From Ruminococcus sp. CAG:563 (GTDB taxonomy: Bacteria > Bacillota > Clostridia > Oscillospirales > Acutalibacteraceae), in the NCBI GenBank assembly GCA_000434915.1, contig FR882059.1, positions 1 to 51,837 on the forward strand: a stretch of 51,837 nucleotides of DNA, in the 5' to 3' direction. Position numbers and translations under genes: made by a program. Positions 34,021 through 41,276 of the stretch are shown one piece after another (within the stretch, counting starts at the first letter, position 1; each line of letters opens with the position of its first letter). Below the pieces are notes generated by a model. The model ran no database searches. It was not told the DNA's origin and saw only the letters and a list, made by a program, of their open reading frames with translations.

Positions 34021-34107
34021 TTTATGTTAAAAACATTTCCGATATGTTGTAAAACGGCCTTATTAAACCAAATCAGGTGAAAAAAGTCAACAGGCCTTTC
34101 TCGTTTT

Positions 34108-35529
34108 TTATTTGCTTTTTCTTTTTGAAAGTAACGTTTTAAGAACCTTTGTTATTACCGAATAGAACGTCTTGAAATAAATTACAACCGTTGCTATAAC
34201 CGCTGCAACATTGATCACAACAAGATACTTCGGCTCAAAATATGTGCATACGGTTTGGAGCACAATTATCGCTGTTCCGACAAGAGTACGAACTGTATAC
34301 ATATTGAAATCGACAAGCCTCTTCGACATGAATGCTCTTATCACAAAGACGATGAAATAGCTTGCGAAGGTTGCAACCGCCGCACCGTAAATCTCATACT
34401 TCGGAATGAGTATGAAATTCAAAATAATATTTGTGATTGCGCCGATCATTGAAGTAACAAATGAAAGCCTGCTCTTTTTGAATACAAGGAACGAGCTGCC
34501 CATGAACGTTGAGAACGACGAGAAAACCATTGCACAGCACAAAAGCGGAACATAGGCATAAGCCGAAAAATATTCTTCCGTCGCAACAAGCAATCTGACT
34601 CCCGGCTTTGCAATAGCTATAACAAAGCTGCATCCGAAGAACAAAATGCCTTGGAACGAAAGCCAGCTGTCGGAGAAGAACGTTTTGTACTCATCCGCCT
34701 CCCCTTCCTTTCTCTCGCTGACGGCCGAATACTGCCATGCGTCGCTGAATGCACCGGAGAGAAGAACAATAGCCGTCGGGAGCTTACCTGCCATAGTGTA
34801 AATACCGTTGGCGGTGCTGTCGACCATCCAGTTTATCATGTATCTGTCGGAAACGGAAGTAATCCACCAGAAAATAGCCGTTGGAATAAGCGGAACGCTG
34901 TATCTGAGCATTCTTTTAATAAGGCTCTTATCAACTCTGAATGTGAGATATCGCCACAGCTTTTCTCTGAGGGTAATATAAATTGCACAAATCATGTCCG
35001 AAATAACGATTGAATAAACATAACCGTCAATTCCGAGTCCGAGAACCGCAAGGAAAACGATATTCAGCACAACGACCGAGAAGGTGTTCACTATGCCCTG
35101 AACTGCAAAAAGCCTCGTGTTGCCCAATCCACGGGCGAACTGACTGCATATCGAGTGAATACACGACGAAATGGTATACAAAACAACCGCCGTAACATCA
35201 ATCTTGTCACCGATAAGCATATTCAAAAGCGGTGAGCAAAGAATCAAAACTATTGAGCCGAGTAGAATAACCAATGCACCCGAGGAAAAGACCCTGTTTC
35301 TGTCCGTCGAGGAATTTATCGCATATCGAAAAACTCCGTCCGTTATTCCCAACGAAACAACGGGAAAAAGCAGGTTAGCCGTCTGGCTGATCAAATCGGC
35401 GTCGCCGTATTCCGCAGGAGTAAGATATCCTGTGTAAAATCTGACCATCAGGAAAACGATGAGCTTTGAGGTCAGCACACCGATACTGATGAGCATTGTA
35501 TTTTTAGCAAGTTTACCGTATTTATCCAT
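34108..35529 (-). CDS. Wzx-like polysaccharide flippase (MOP superfamily)
   Basis: The 473-residue protein has about 14 hydrophobic helices and the N-terminal pattern LAKNTMLISIGVLTSKLIVFLM...YTGYLTPAEYG of oligosaccharide flippases (RfbX/Wzx, MOP superfamily), with a basic C terminus (LKTLLSKRKSK). It would move lipid-linked oligosaccharides or teichoic-type precursors across the cytoplasmic membrane. No glycosyltransferase operon is adjacent; the nearest glycan-related sequence is the truncated glycerophosphotransferase at 40.6 kb. An AAAGGA ribosome site precedes the ATG at 35529. Confidence 0.87.
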   Translation of the reverse strand: MDKYGKLAKNTMLISIGVLTSKLIVFLMVRFYTGYLTPAEYGDADLISQTANLLFPVVSLGITDGVFRYAINSSTDRNRVFSSGALVILLGSIVLILCSPLLNMLIGDKIDVTAVVLYTISSCIHSICSQFARGLGNTRLFAVQGIVNTFSVVVLNIVFLAVLGLGIDGYVYSIVISDMICAIYITLREKLWRYLTFRVDKSLIKRMLRYSVPLIPTAIFWWITSVSDRYMINWMVDSTANGIYTMAGKLPTAIVLLSGAFSDAWQYSAVSERKEGEADEYKTFFSDSWLSFQGILFFGCSFVIAIAKPGVRLLVATEEYFSAYAYVPLLCCAMVFSSFSTFMGSSFLVFKKSRLSFVTSMIGAITNIILNFILIPKYEIYGAAVATFASYFIVFVIRAFMSKRLVDFNMYTVRTLVGTAIIVLQTVCTYFEPKYLVVINVAAVIATVVIYFKTFYSVITKVLKTLLSKRKSK

Positions 35530-35623
35530 TAATTACGTTCCTTTAAAATAATATCAATTAATGATATCGTTCTTTTCATTTTTTGTCAATAGTACAATGT
35601 AAAACTGTCTTTAAGCCATACGG

Positions 35624-36391
35624 TTATTTCATCAAATAGATTGATTTAATATTGTCAACCTTACATTTAACCATATTCGTATCGGCATAAACCGTTCTGT
35701 CAAGCTCGGCCGAAGATCCGGACATGGTTATTGTCACATCATCTCCGACTATATCGACCGTGATTATAATGCTGTTTTTGTACCAATTATTTGTATTCAC
35801 AAATTCAAAGGGAACAACTATGGTTCTGTTATTATTCTTAAAAGAAAGTGTTCCGGAATATCCTCCGTATTTTGTCCAGATAAAGATGCCGTCTCCTTTT
35901 TGAGACACCGTCGTCTTGCTTCCACTTTCGTTAGAAACCTCAAATTTTAAATCGTAAAATTCAATCGTATTGGAAACGGCCGAAACGGTCGTATAGCCGT
36001 AAGGAAAAGAGCCGAACGTTTTAAGCTCGCCGTATCTGTACATATAAAGAATGTTGATTAAAACAACATAAACAAGAATTACTGCGGCAATGCATTTAAG
36101 AACTTTGGAGAGTTTAATCTTTTTTCTCGGAACTTCAACGTAGACAATTTCCTTTTCGCCCCTGTTTGATTCATCATTTTTCGCCCTCTTTCCGCTCAAA
36201 AGCTCGTCAACGGTCAGCGAAAAAATACTTCCGAGAGCCATCAGTGAAGTCAAATCAGGAAGACCTTTTCCCGTTTCCCAGCGTGAAACAGCCTTGTCGG
36301 AAACGGAAAGCTGCTTTGCCAATTCCGACTGTGTCATTCCCTTTTCTTTTCTGAGTTCGGCTATGAAATTTCCTGTTGCATTTTTATCCAT
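35624..36391 (-). CDS. Membrane-anchored XRE-type helix-turn-helix protein
   Basis: The 255-residue protein joins a Cro/C1 HTH (residues 9-64, KGMTQSELAKQLSVSDKAVSRWETGKGLPDL), a charged linker, one transmembrane helix (about 98-118) and an outside domain of about 135 residues that is beta-rich and polar (Ser/Thr/Asn/Tyr). The layout implies a DNA-binding regulator tethered to the membrane with an extracytoplasmic sensor; the signal and target genes are not visible. The nearest neighbour on the same strand is the flippase gene, about 95 bases downstream. Confidence 0.85.
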   Translation of the reverse strand: MDKNATGNFIAELRKEKGMTQSELAKQLSVSDKAVSRWETGKGLPDLTSLMALGSIFSLTVDELLSGKRAKNDESNRGEKEIVYVEVPRKKIKLSKVLKCIAAVILVYVVLINILYMYRYGELKTFGSFPYGYTTVSAVSNTIEFYDLKFEVSNESGSKTTVSQKGDGIFIWTKYGGYSGTLSFKNNNRTIVVPFEFVNTNNWYKNSIIITVDIVGDDVTITMSGSSAELDRTVYADTNMVKCKVDNIKSIYLMK

Positions 36392-36553
36392 TGAAAAATT
36401 CTCCCTTTTTAAAATTCATGTAAATTATAGCATGAAATCGCTCAAAATCAACTCTATGAGCCGTAGAAAATGCTCTATTTTTCGTTTATATAACAGAATT
36501 TATTGCAAAAGAGAAGCAAAAGAAAATACAGGTAAAAATTTTAGAAAAAGCTC

Positions 36554-36582
36554 TTGACATTTTGCCCGTGTTCGGCTATAAT
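36554..36582 (+). promoter_or_regulatory. Promoter of tRNA-Leu(GAG)
   Basis: Consensus TTGACA (36554-36559) and TATAAT (36577-36582) with a 17-base spacer. Confidence 0.85.
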
Positions 36583-36615
36583 AGCATACGTTCCTTGAGG
36601 GAACGACAATTGAAT

Positions 36616-36699
36616 GCGAGAGTGGCGGAATCGGCAGACGCGCACGTTTGAGGGGCGTGTGGTAATCCCGTACGGGTTCAAGTCCCGTCTCTCGCACCA
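36616..36699 (+). tRNA. tRNA-Leu (anticodon GAG)
   Basis: Acceptor GCGAGAG / CTCTCGC pairs fully; anticodon stem CACGT/GCGTG holds loop TTGAGGG (anticodon GAG); there is a long variable arm, T loop TTCAAGT, A73 and encoded CCA. Its last 23 bases recur, with two changes, at 36879-36901. Confidence 0.95.
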
Positions 36700-36704
36700 A
36701 AAAG

Positions 36705-36732
36705 AAGAGTCGCAAGAGCGGCTCTTTTTTTA
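36705..36732 (+). terminator. Terminator of tRNA-Leu(GAG)
   Basis: AAGAGTCGC / GCGGCTCTT stem (one G-U), four-base loop, then T7. Confidence 0.8.
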
Positions 36733-36769
36733 TTTTGAGCGGGGCTTGAACCCGAGAGGGTCTGAGCGT
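36705..36769 (+). repeat. 65-bp direct repeat, copy A (tRNA-flanking)
   Basis: Starts six bases after the tRNA CCA. The first part is a terminator-like hairpin (36705-36713 with 36717-36725, T-run after it); the rest (36734-36769) is a GC-richer block. It recurs in the same orientation at 41133-41197 with one substitution and two single-base length differences. Confidence 0.85.
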
Positions 36770-36902
36770 AAAAAAACAGTCCGGCGGACTGTTTTTAGCG
36801 AGGAGCGGTGAGCCGGGTACTGTCGCTTGCGACGGTCGGCGAGCCATCAGCATGCAAGGCACAGCCGCAGCAGACGGCAAGTCCCGTCTCCTGCACCAAA
36901 AC
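36770..36902 (+). repeat. GC-rich palindromic block ending in a duplicated tRNA-Leu 3' end
   Basis: Contains a perfect palindrome (AAAAACAGTCC with GGACTGTTTTT, about 36773-36797), a second hairpin (ACTGTCGC / GCGACGGT, about 36821-36838), and at 36879-36901 a copy of the last 23 bases of tRNA-Leu including CCA (21 of 23 identical). No complete tRNA precedes that copy. It looks like an integration or deletion scar of a tRNA-targeting element. Confidence 0.6.
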
Positions 36903-36955
36903 CGGACACCAATTTTGATACATTGCGTATCTCGATTGGTGTCCGGTTTCTTTTT
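36899..36955 (+). terminator. Strong terminator after the tRNA-like fragment
   Basis: A perfect 15-bp stem (36899-36913 with 36935-36949) closes a 21-base loop and leads into CT5. Confidence 0.8.
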
Positions 36956-37387
36956 ATAAAGACCTTGATTTACAAGGCTTTTTCGATACTATTTAACGAT
37001 ATAAGGCTTCGTGGCGTTCCGGAAACGGTCGCTGCGGAGCCTTTTTCATTTTCTCCCATAACACCTTTTGACGAAAGGTCGAGGGGTGTGCATTTTCGGC
37101 AAAAGGGGTGTGCACATTTTAATTATTCCTCAAGAGCGCAAACGAAAGGCCGCAAAATCCGTTCACCCAAAAATGCGAACGACCTTGCGACCTTGTATCT
37201 TATTCTCCGACCTTGACCTCCGTGCCGTTGTAGAAAACGAAGGTGATCTCGCCGATTCTGTGGAAAAACATAGTTTTTCTGTAAAAAAACCTGTATGTTT
37301 TTTTTGGGAAATTTGTTTATTTAACTTTAATATATAATACAAATAGGTCAAACAAAAGAAATAATTCAAAAAAAGGGAAGTGATAAT
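36956..37387. other. Gene-poor stretch with short repeats before the M64 gene
   Basis: I see no intact gene here. It holds two copies of AGGGGTGTGCA (37082-37092 and 37104-37114), a possible coding remnant on the minus strand (37200-37271), and at its AT-rich end a TATAAT (37333-37338) and an AAAGGGAAG ribosome site serving the M64 gene. Confidence 0.5.
37200..37271 (-). pseudogene. Possible C-terminal remnant of a large serine recombinase gene
   Basis: A 23-codon minus-strand frame ends HRIGEITFVFYNGTEVKVGE-stop. It is GC-richer than the surrounding AT-rich DNA and resembles, from memory, the final strand pair of large serine recombinases (ITFxFxNGxEVxV). There is no upstream coding continuation. 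The identification is weak and rests on a very short stretch. Confidence 0.25.
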
Positions 37388-40300
37388 ATGAAAAAATTGT
37401 TGACCGTGCTGTTGCTATTATGTGTGGTGATGACAGGTATACCCGTTTCGGCAGCGGAAGGAGAAACAACTCCAACTGTTGAGATCGGAACTTATATCAG
37501 TTTAGGTAAATATAACGGAAAGAGTATTATTTGGAGATGCGTTGATATTGATGAAAACGGGACGCTTATGCTTGCTGATACGATAGTTGATACACTTCCT
37601 TATGATGCACGTACGAACGACAACGACAGGTCAAAGTCACACAGTCGAAACTATAAGCGGGATTCATATGGTTCCAATTATTGGAAAGACAGCAATATGC
37701 GCTCATGGCTCAATTCTACCGCTGTTGCGGGCGAGGTAAACTGGCTGTGTGGTAATCCTCCAAAGAGCAATTCTGTCAAAGGCAATAGTTATGACGATAA
37801 AGCAGGCTTTTTGAATGAATTTTCAAAGGTCGAAATAGCCGCTATGAAAACAGTGACGCAGCGTTCGCTCGTATCTCATCCGGAATATAAGCAAGGAATT
37901 TACGAGGGGGATGCTCGCTCTGATTTGGAGTTAAATTATGATATCGAAAATGTTGCAAGAAACTTCGACAGTGCATATTATGAAAATTCTACCGAGAAAG
38001 TATTCCTTCTTGATGTCAAACAGGTTAACAATATTTGGAAAAAACACGGATCATATTATATCGCCACCAACGATCAGGGAACAAAATGGCCATATTGGCT
38101 CAGAACACCGGTGTCTGATTGCAACCACGATATGCGTTATGTTCAATCTAACGGAACTGTCGGTCGCGAGTCGCCTGATGTTTCATATATCGGAGTTAGA
38201 CCGGCATTTTATCTCGATGCTGATTATTATGTAACAACCGGTGGCGACGGAACGGAGGCAAACCCATATATGGGCTCTGCTCCTGACAAAATTGAAAACG
38301 ATTACACCGTTGCTGAGCCAGAGGATGATCCAAATCAAGATTGGGATATAGCCGTAGAAAACAGTCTTAAACTCAACCTTGGTCCATATTATTCTAAGGA
38401 TGGCAAATATGCAGAACCCATAATTCCTGTTTATACAATCCAGAAAACCAGAAGCGATACGGAAAATATGGTAATTATCATTTGCGGTGAAGGATATACT
38501 AAGAGTCAGCAACAAAAATTTATTGGTGATGCAAAAAGAGTTTGGAGCGGTGCTATGCAATACGAGCCATATAGGAGCTATGCCGACCGCTTTAATGTCT
38601 ATGCGCTTTGTACCGCATCAGAATCGAGTTTTGAAAATGATGGAAGCACTTTTTTTGATGTAGTTGTAGGTTCAAATAATTCCTCGTCAATATCGGGAAA
38701 TATAAATGGTAACGCTTGGAAAAACCATATTTTTGAGCGTTGCATAGGACCCGAATTTATTGAAAAAATCCACGATGCACATATTCCTAACAAAACCGAG
38801 CCTAATACATATTATTGGAATGATGATGAACAATATCCACCTTACTATTATGTTCACAATTATATCAGTCAATTTGCTTTGCTCGTCAACACAAGTCGCA
38901 ACTTTGGAGACGCATACACCAACTTGAAATTCGGATTTCACTATTTTATAACTCCATCTGACAGCTATCGTGCATCTCAAACTTTTGCACACGAACTTGG
39001 TCATGGATTGCTTGGATTGGGAGATGAGTATATGGACAGCGTAACCGAGCAATCTGATTTAACATCACTTAATGTTGCATATACTCACGATCCGGAGAAT
39101 GTCAAGTGGAAACAACTGTTAGGTTTTAGAAAAACCTATACATGCCCGTCAACATATACTCAGAAAGCGTATAATTCCAGTTTTGAGTGTTTGATGCGAG
39201 ATACTAACTATTCGTTCTGTGAAGTTTGCAGATTGCAAGGGTACAAAAAGTTGTCTCAACTTGTCGAAGGCAAAAATCTTTATGTGGCAGATCCTGAAGT
39301 GAAAGAGTATACGGGGCAATATTCGAGCTTGTCAGATTTTAAGGATACATCATACTACGGATACAATAAATTTAACAGTTACCGCAGCGGCGTTTTGCTT
39401 AGCGGTTCAAGCAAAAATAGATTCGGTAGTTCTATGGCGGGGAAACAGATAGAACTAAGGACGATTGTTCAAAATCTGTCGGATACTACGGAGCGTTCTA
39501 TTACTATGAAGTTGTGGATAAGTCGAGCGGACGGCAGTGTTGCTACCACGACCAATGGTAGCAAACTTGAAGCAGCGGAGACTTTCCTTGTCCCTGTATG
39601 GAGCGAAAAAAGTAATTTTTGGCCCAAAGGAGCACTTGATTATACTGGTAGCAACTTCAATTCCGGTTTGCTTAGCTGTTCTATGATTTATCAAATACCG
39701 TCCGATGTCACTTTGAAAGACGGAGATTACGTCGCCTTTGAAGTGACAGACGAAAAAGGCAATGTCCTAGCCAATGACAATACGGAAAATCAAACTTATG
39801 CTAATGTTACAATTCAATATTGCTTAGAGGATGGGAGCCAAATTCCTAATACTAACAGTGCGGAGATTCCTGCTCCTGTTGGGACAAAATTTGATGGGTC
39901 GATGCACCCTGTTCCGCTTTACGGCTATACTTTCGTCAGAGCGGATGGACTTGACAAAATGGTAACCTCAAGAGGTCTGAACGTGACTTATTACTATGCA
40001 AAACAAGCCGAAGAACATATTTGGTCGGAGTGGTCGGTCACCGCTAAACCTACCGCATCGGCAAACGGTGAAAAAAAGCGAACCTGCTCCGTCTGCGGTG
40101 AAAGCGAAACCGAAATTATCGAGAAGTTTGCCAAAAATTGTGTTGCCGACGGAAATCTCGTTTACGGATTGTATTCCGGAATGAATGTCAATGATTTTTC
40201 AAACTATTTTTCAAGCGACTATGCCGCAATAACCGTTGACGCAAAGAAAAATATAATCGGCACAGGAACAAAAATAAATGCCTTATATCCCGACGGAACC

Positions 40301-40537
40301 TCCGTGGAGTATAATGCGGTTATTTTCGGGGATGTTGACGGCGACGGTCTTTACGACGGTCAGGACGCCGTAATTGTTGAAACGATCGTTTCGGGAATGT
40401 TATCTTACAACAATTTAAATTCGGCCGCATACACCGCCGCAGACGCAAACCATGACGGAACGATCAATGAAAGCGATGTGGAAATTCTGCGAAACGCAGG
40501 AATATATTCGATCACGGTCAGTCAAACCAAAAATTAA
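37388..40537 (+). CDS. Secreted M64-type metallopeptidase with DUF6273 and dockerin domains
   Basis: The 1049-residue protein has a signal peptide (1-24), a DUF6273 domain (about 28-300, ending YIGVRPAFYLD), and a peptidase M64 (IgA peptidase-like) domain (about 355-650) with MVIIICGEGYT and the zinc site HELGHGLLGLGDEY (His535, Glu536, His539, Asp546). A beta region, a MucBP-like segment (about 800-880), an HIWSEWSVTAKPTASANGEK module, a pre-dockerin module and a type I dockerin (978-1044; DVDGDGLYDGQD and DANHDGTINESD loops) follow. It would cut extracellular or host glycoprotein targets. It is clearly more AT-rich than the rpo genes or the giant gene, apart from its dockerin end, suggesting transfer or domain capture. 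AAGGGAAG precedes the ATG. Confidence 0.88.
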   Translation: MKKLLTVLLLLCVVMTGIPVSAAEGETTPTVEIGTYISLGKYNGKSIIWRCVDIDENGTLMLADTIVDTLPYDARTNDNDRSKSHSRNYKRDSYGSNYWKDSNMRSWLNSTAVAGEVNWLCGNPPKSNSVKGNSYDDKAGFLNEFSKVEIAAMKTVTQRSLVSHPEYKQGIYEGDARSDLELNYDIENVARNFDSAYYENSTEKVFLLDVKQVNNIWKKHGSYYIATNDQGTKWPYWLRTPVSDCNHDMRYVQSNGTVGRESPDVSYIGVRPAFYLDADYYVTTGGDGTEANPYMGSAPDKIENDYTVAEPEDDPNQDWDIAVENSLKLNLGPYYSKDGKYAEPIIPVYTIQKTRSDTENMVIIICGEGYTKSQQQKFIGDAKRVWSGAMQYEPYRSYADRFNVYALCTASESSFENDGSTFFDVVVGSNNSSSISGNINGNAWKNHIFERCIGPEFIEKIHDAHIPNKTEPNTYYWNDDEQYPPYYYVHNYISQFALLVNTSRNFGDAYTNLKFGFHYFITPSDSYRASQTFAHELGHGLLGLGDEYMDSVTEQSDLTSLNVAYTHDPENVKWKQLLGFRKTYTCPSTYTQKAYNSSFECLMRDTNYSFCEVCRLQGYKKLSQLVEGKNLYVADPEVKEYTGQYSSLSDFKDTSYYGYNKFNSYRSGVLLSGSSKNRFGSSMAGKQIELRTIVQNLSDTTERSITMKLWISRADGSVATTTNGSKLEAAETFLVPVWSEKSNFWPKGALDYTGSNFNSGLLSCSMIYQIPSDVTLKDGDYVAFEVTDEKGNVLANDNTENQTYANVTIQYCLEDGSQIPNTNSAEIPAPVGTKFDGSMHPVPLYGYTFVRADGLDKMVTSRGLNVTYYYAKQAEEHIWSEWSVTAKPTASANGEKKRTCSVCGESETEIIEKFAKNCVADGNLVYGLYSGMNVNDFSNYFSSDYAAITVDAKKNIIGTGTKINALYPDGTSVEYNAVIFGDVDGDGLYDGQDAVIVETIVSGMLSYNNLNSAAYTAADANHDGTINESDVEILRNAGIYSITVSQTKN

Positions 40538-40552
40538 ATATCAATAAAACAA

Positions 40553-40600
40553 AAGAGCAGATCGACGGCTAAAAAACGACCGTTTATCTGCTCTTATTTT
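40553..40600. terminator. Bidirectional terminator after the M64 gene
   Basis: Perfect 10-bp stem AAGAGCAGAT (40553-40562) / ATCTGCTCTT (40586-40595) followed by ATTTT; A/T-rich on both sides, serving also the convergent truncated gene. Confidence 0.8.
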
Positions 40601-40991
40601 ACATTATCGCATATTTTGCAATTCTGGCTGTGCTGCGTCCGTCACAGGCACCCATAAATTTTTCCCTAAAAGCCGGAATTCTGTCTTTACGAAAATCATT
40701 TTTTTGTATAGCCGAAATTATTTCATCGTTATTTATAACAATCTTACCGGGAACGAAGCTTTTGTAATCAAAATAAAAGCTTCTGTCATGCTCGTACTCC
40801 TCAAGGTCATATGCATAGAAAAGCATCGGATTATTAAGCAGCGAATATTCAAAAATCAGCGACGAATAATCTGCAATCAAAATATCGGCAGCACACAATG
40901 CCGTTTCTATCTTAACCGTCGTTGAACCGTCAAAGACGAAGTCGCCGTATTTTTCCTTATCCTCATCCGTCATTCTCTTGCGGGATTGCAC
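40599..40991 (-). pseudogene. C-terminal fragment of a CDP-glycerol glycerophosphotransferase gene
   Basis: The 130 residues match the C-terminal part of TagF/TagB-type enzymes: CAADILIADYSSLIFEYSLL, PMLFYAYDLEEYEHDRSFYFDY and CDGRSTARIAKY. These enzymes polymerise (poly)glycerol phosphate for teichoic acids and are normally over 350 residues, so at least two thirds are missing. The frame stays open upstream only to a stop at 41028-41030. No ribosome site precedes the GTG at 40991. The break lies within about 110-140 bases of the direct repeat at 41133, consistent with loss by a rearrangement there. Confidence 0.8.
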
Positions 40992-41132
40992 ACTATTGAT
41001 ATTCTTATCCTCCGGTCGAGCAGTTCCTCAATACTGCGCTTGAATATACCTTTTAACGGTGGGTAAATCCTTTAATAAAAGGTCTGTGCCGTGTGAATTT
41101 GGTATCAAAATAGGTCTTTACTTTCAAATAAA

Positions 41133-41197
41133 AAGAGTCGCAATAGCGGCTCTTTTTTATTTTGAGCGGGGCTTTGAACCCGAGAGGGTCTGAGCGT
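41133..41197 (+). repeat. 65-bp direct repeat, copy B
   Basis: Same orientation as copy A at 36705-36769 and nearly identical (one substitution, T6 instead of T7, CTTT instead of CTT). No tRNA gene lies next to this copy. Confidence 0.85.
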
Positions 41198-41238
41198 TTA
41201 AAATGTAAGCTCGGCAAGTTGCATATCCTTTAAATCCG

Positions 41239-41269
41239 AAAAAAACGGCACACTCATTAGGTGTACCGT
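41239..41269 (-). terminator. Terminator of the GPH symporter gene
   Basis: On the minus strand ACGGTACAC (41261-41269) pairs with GTGTGCCGT (41245-41253), one G-U, followed by T6. Confidence 0.85.
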
Positions 41270-41276
41270 TCTTGTT

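Noticed and set aside
36614..36811. Open frame running through tRNA-Leu(GAG) and repeat copy A
   Set aside because: It starts inside a perfectly folding tRNA gene and crosses its terminator, so it is an artefact of RNA and repeat DNA.
37082..37114. Two copies of AGGGGTGTGCA as an operator or iteron
   Set aside because: Only two 11-base copies, 22 bases apart, in a scarred region; too little to support a binding-site or origin call.
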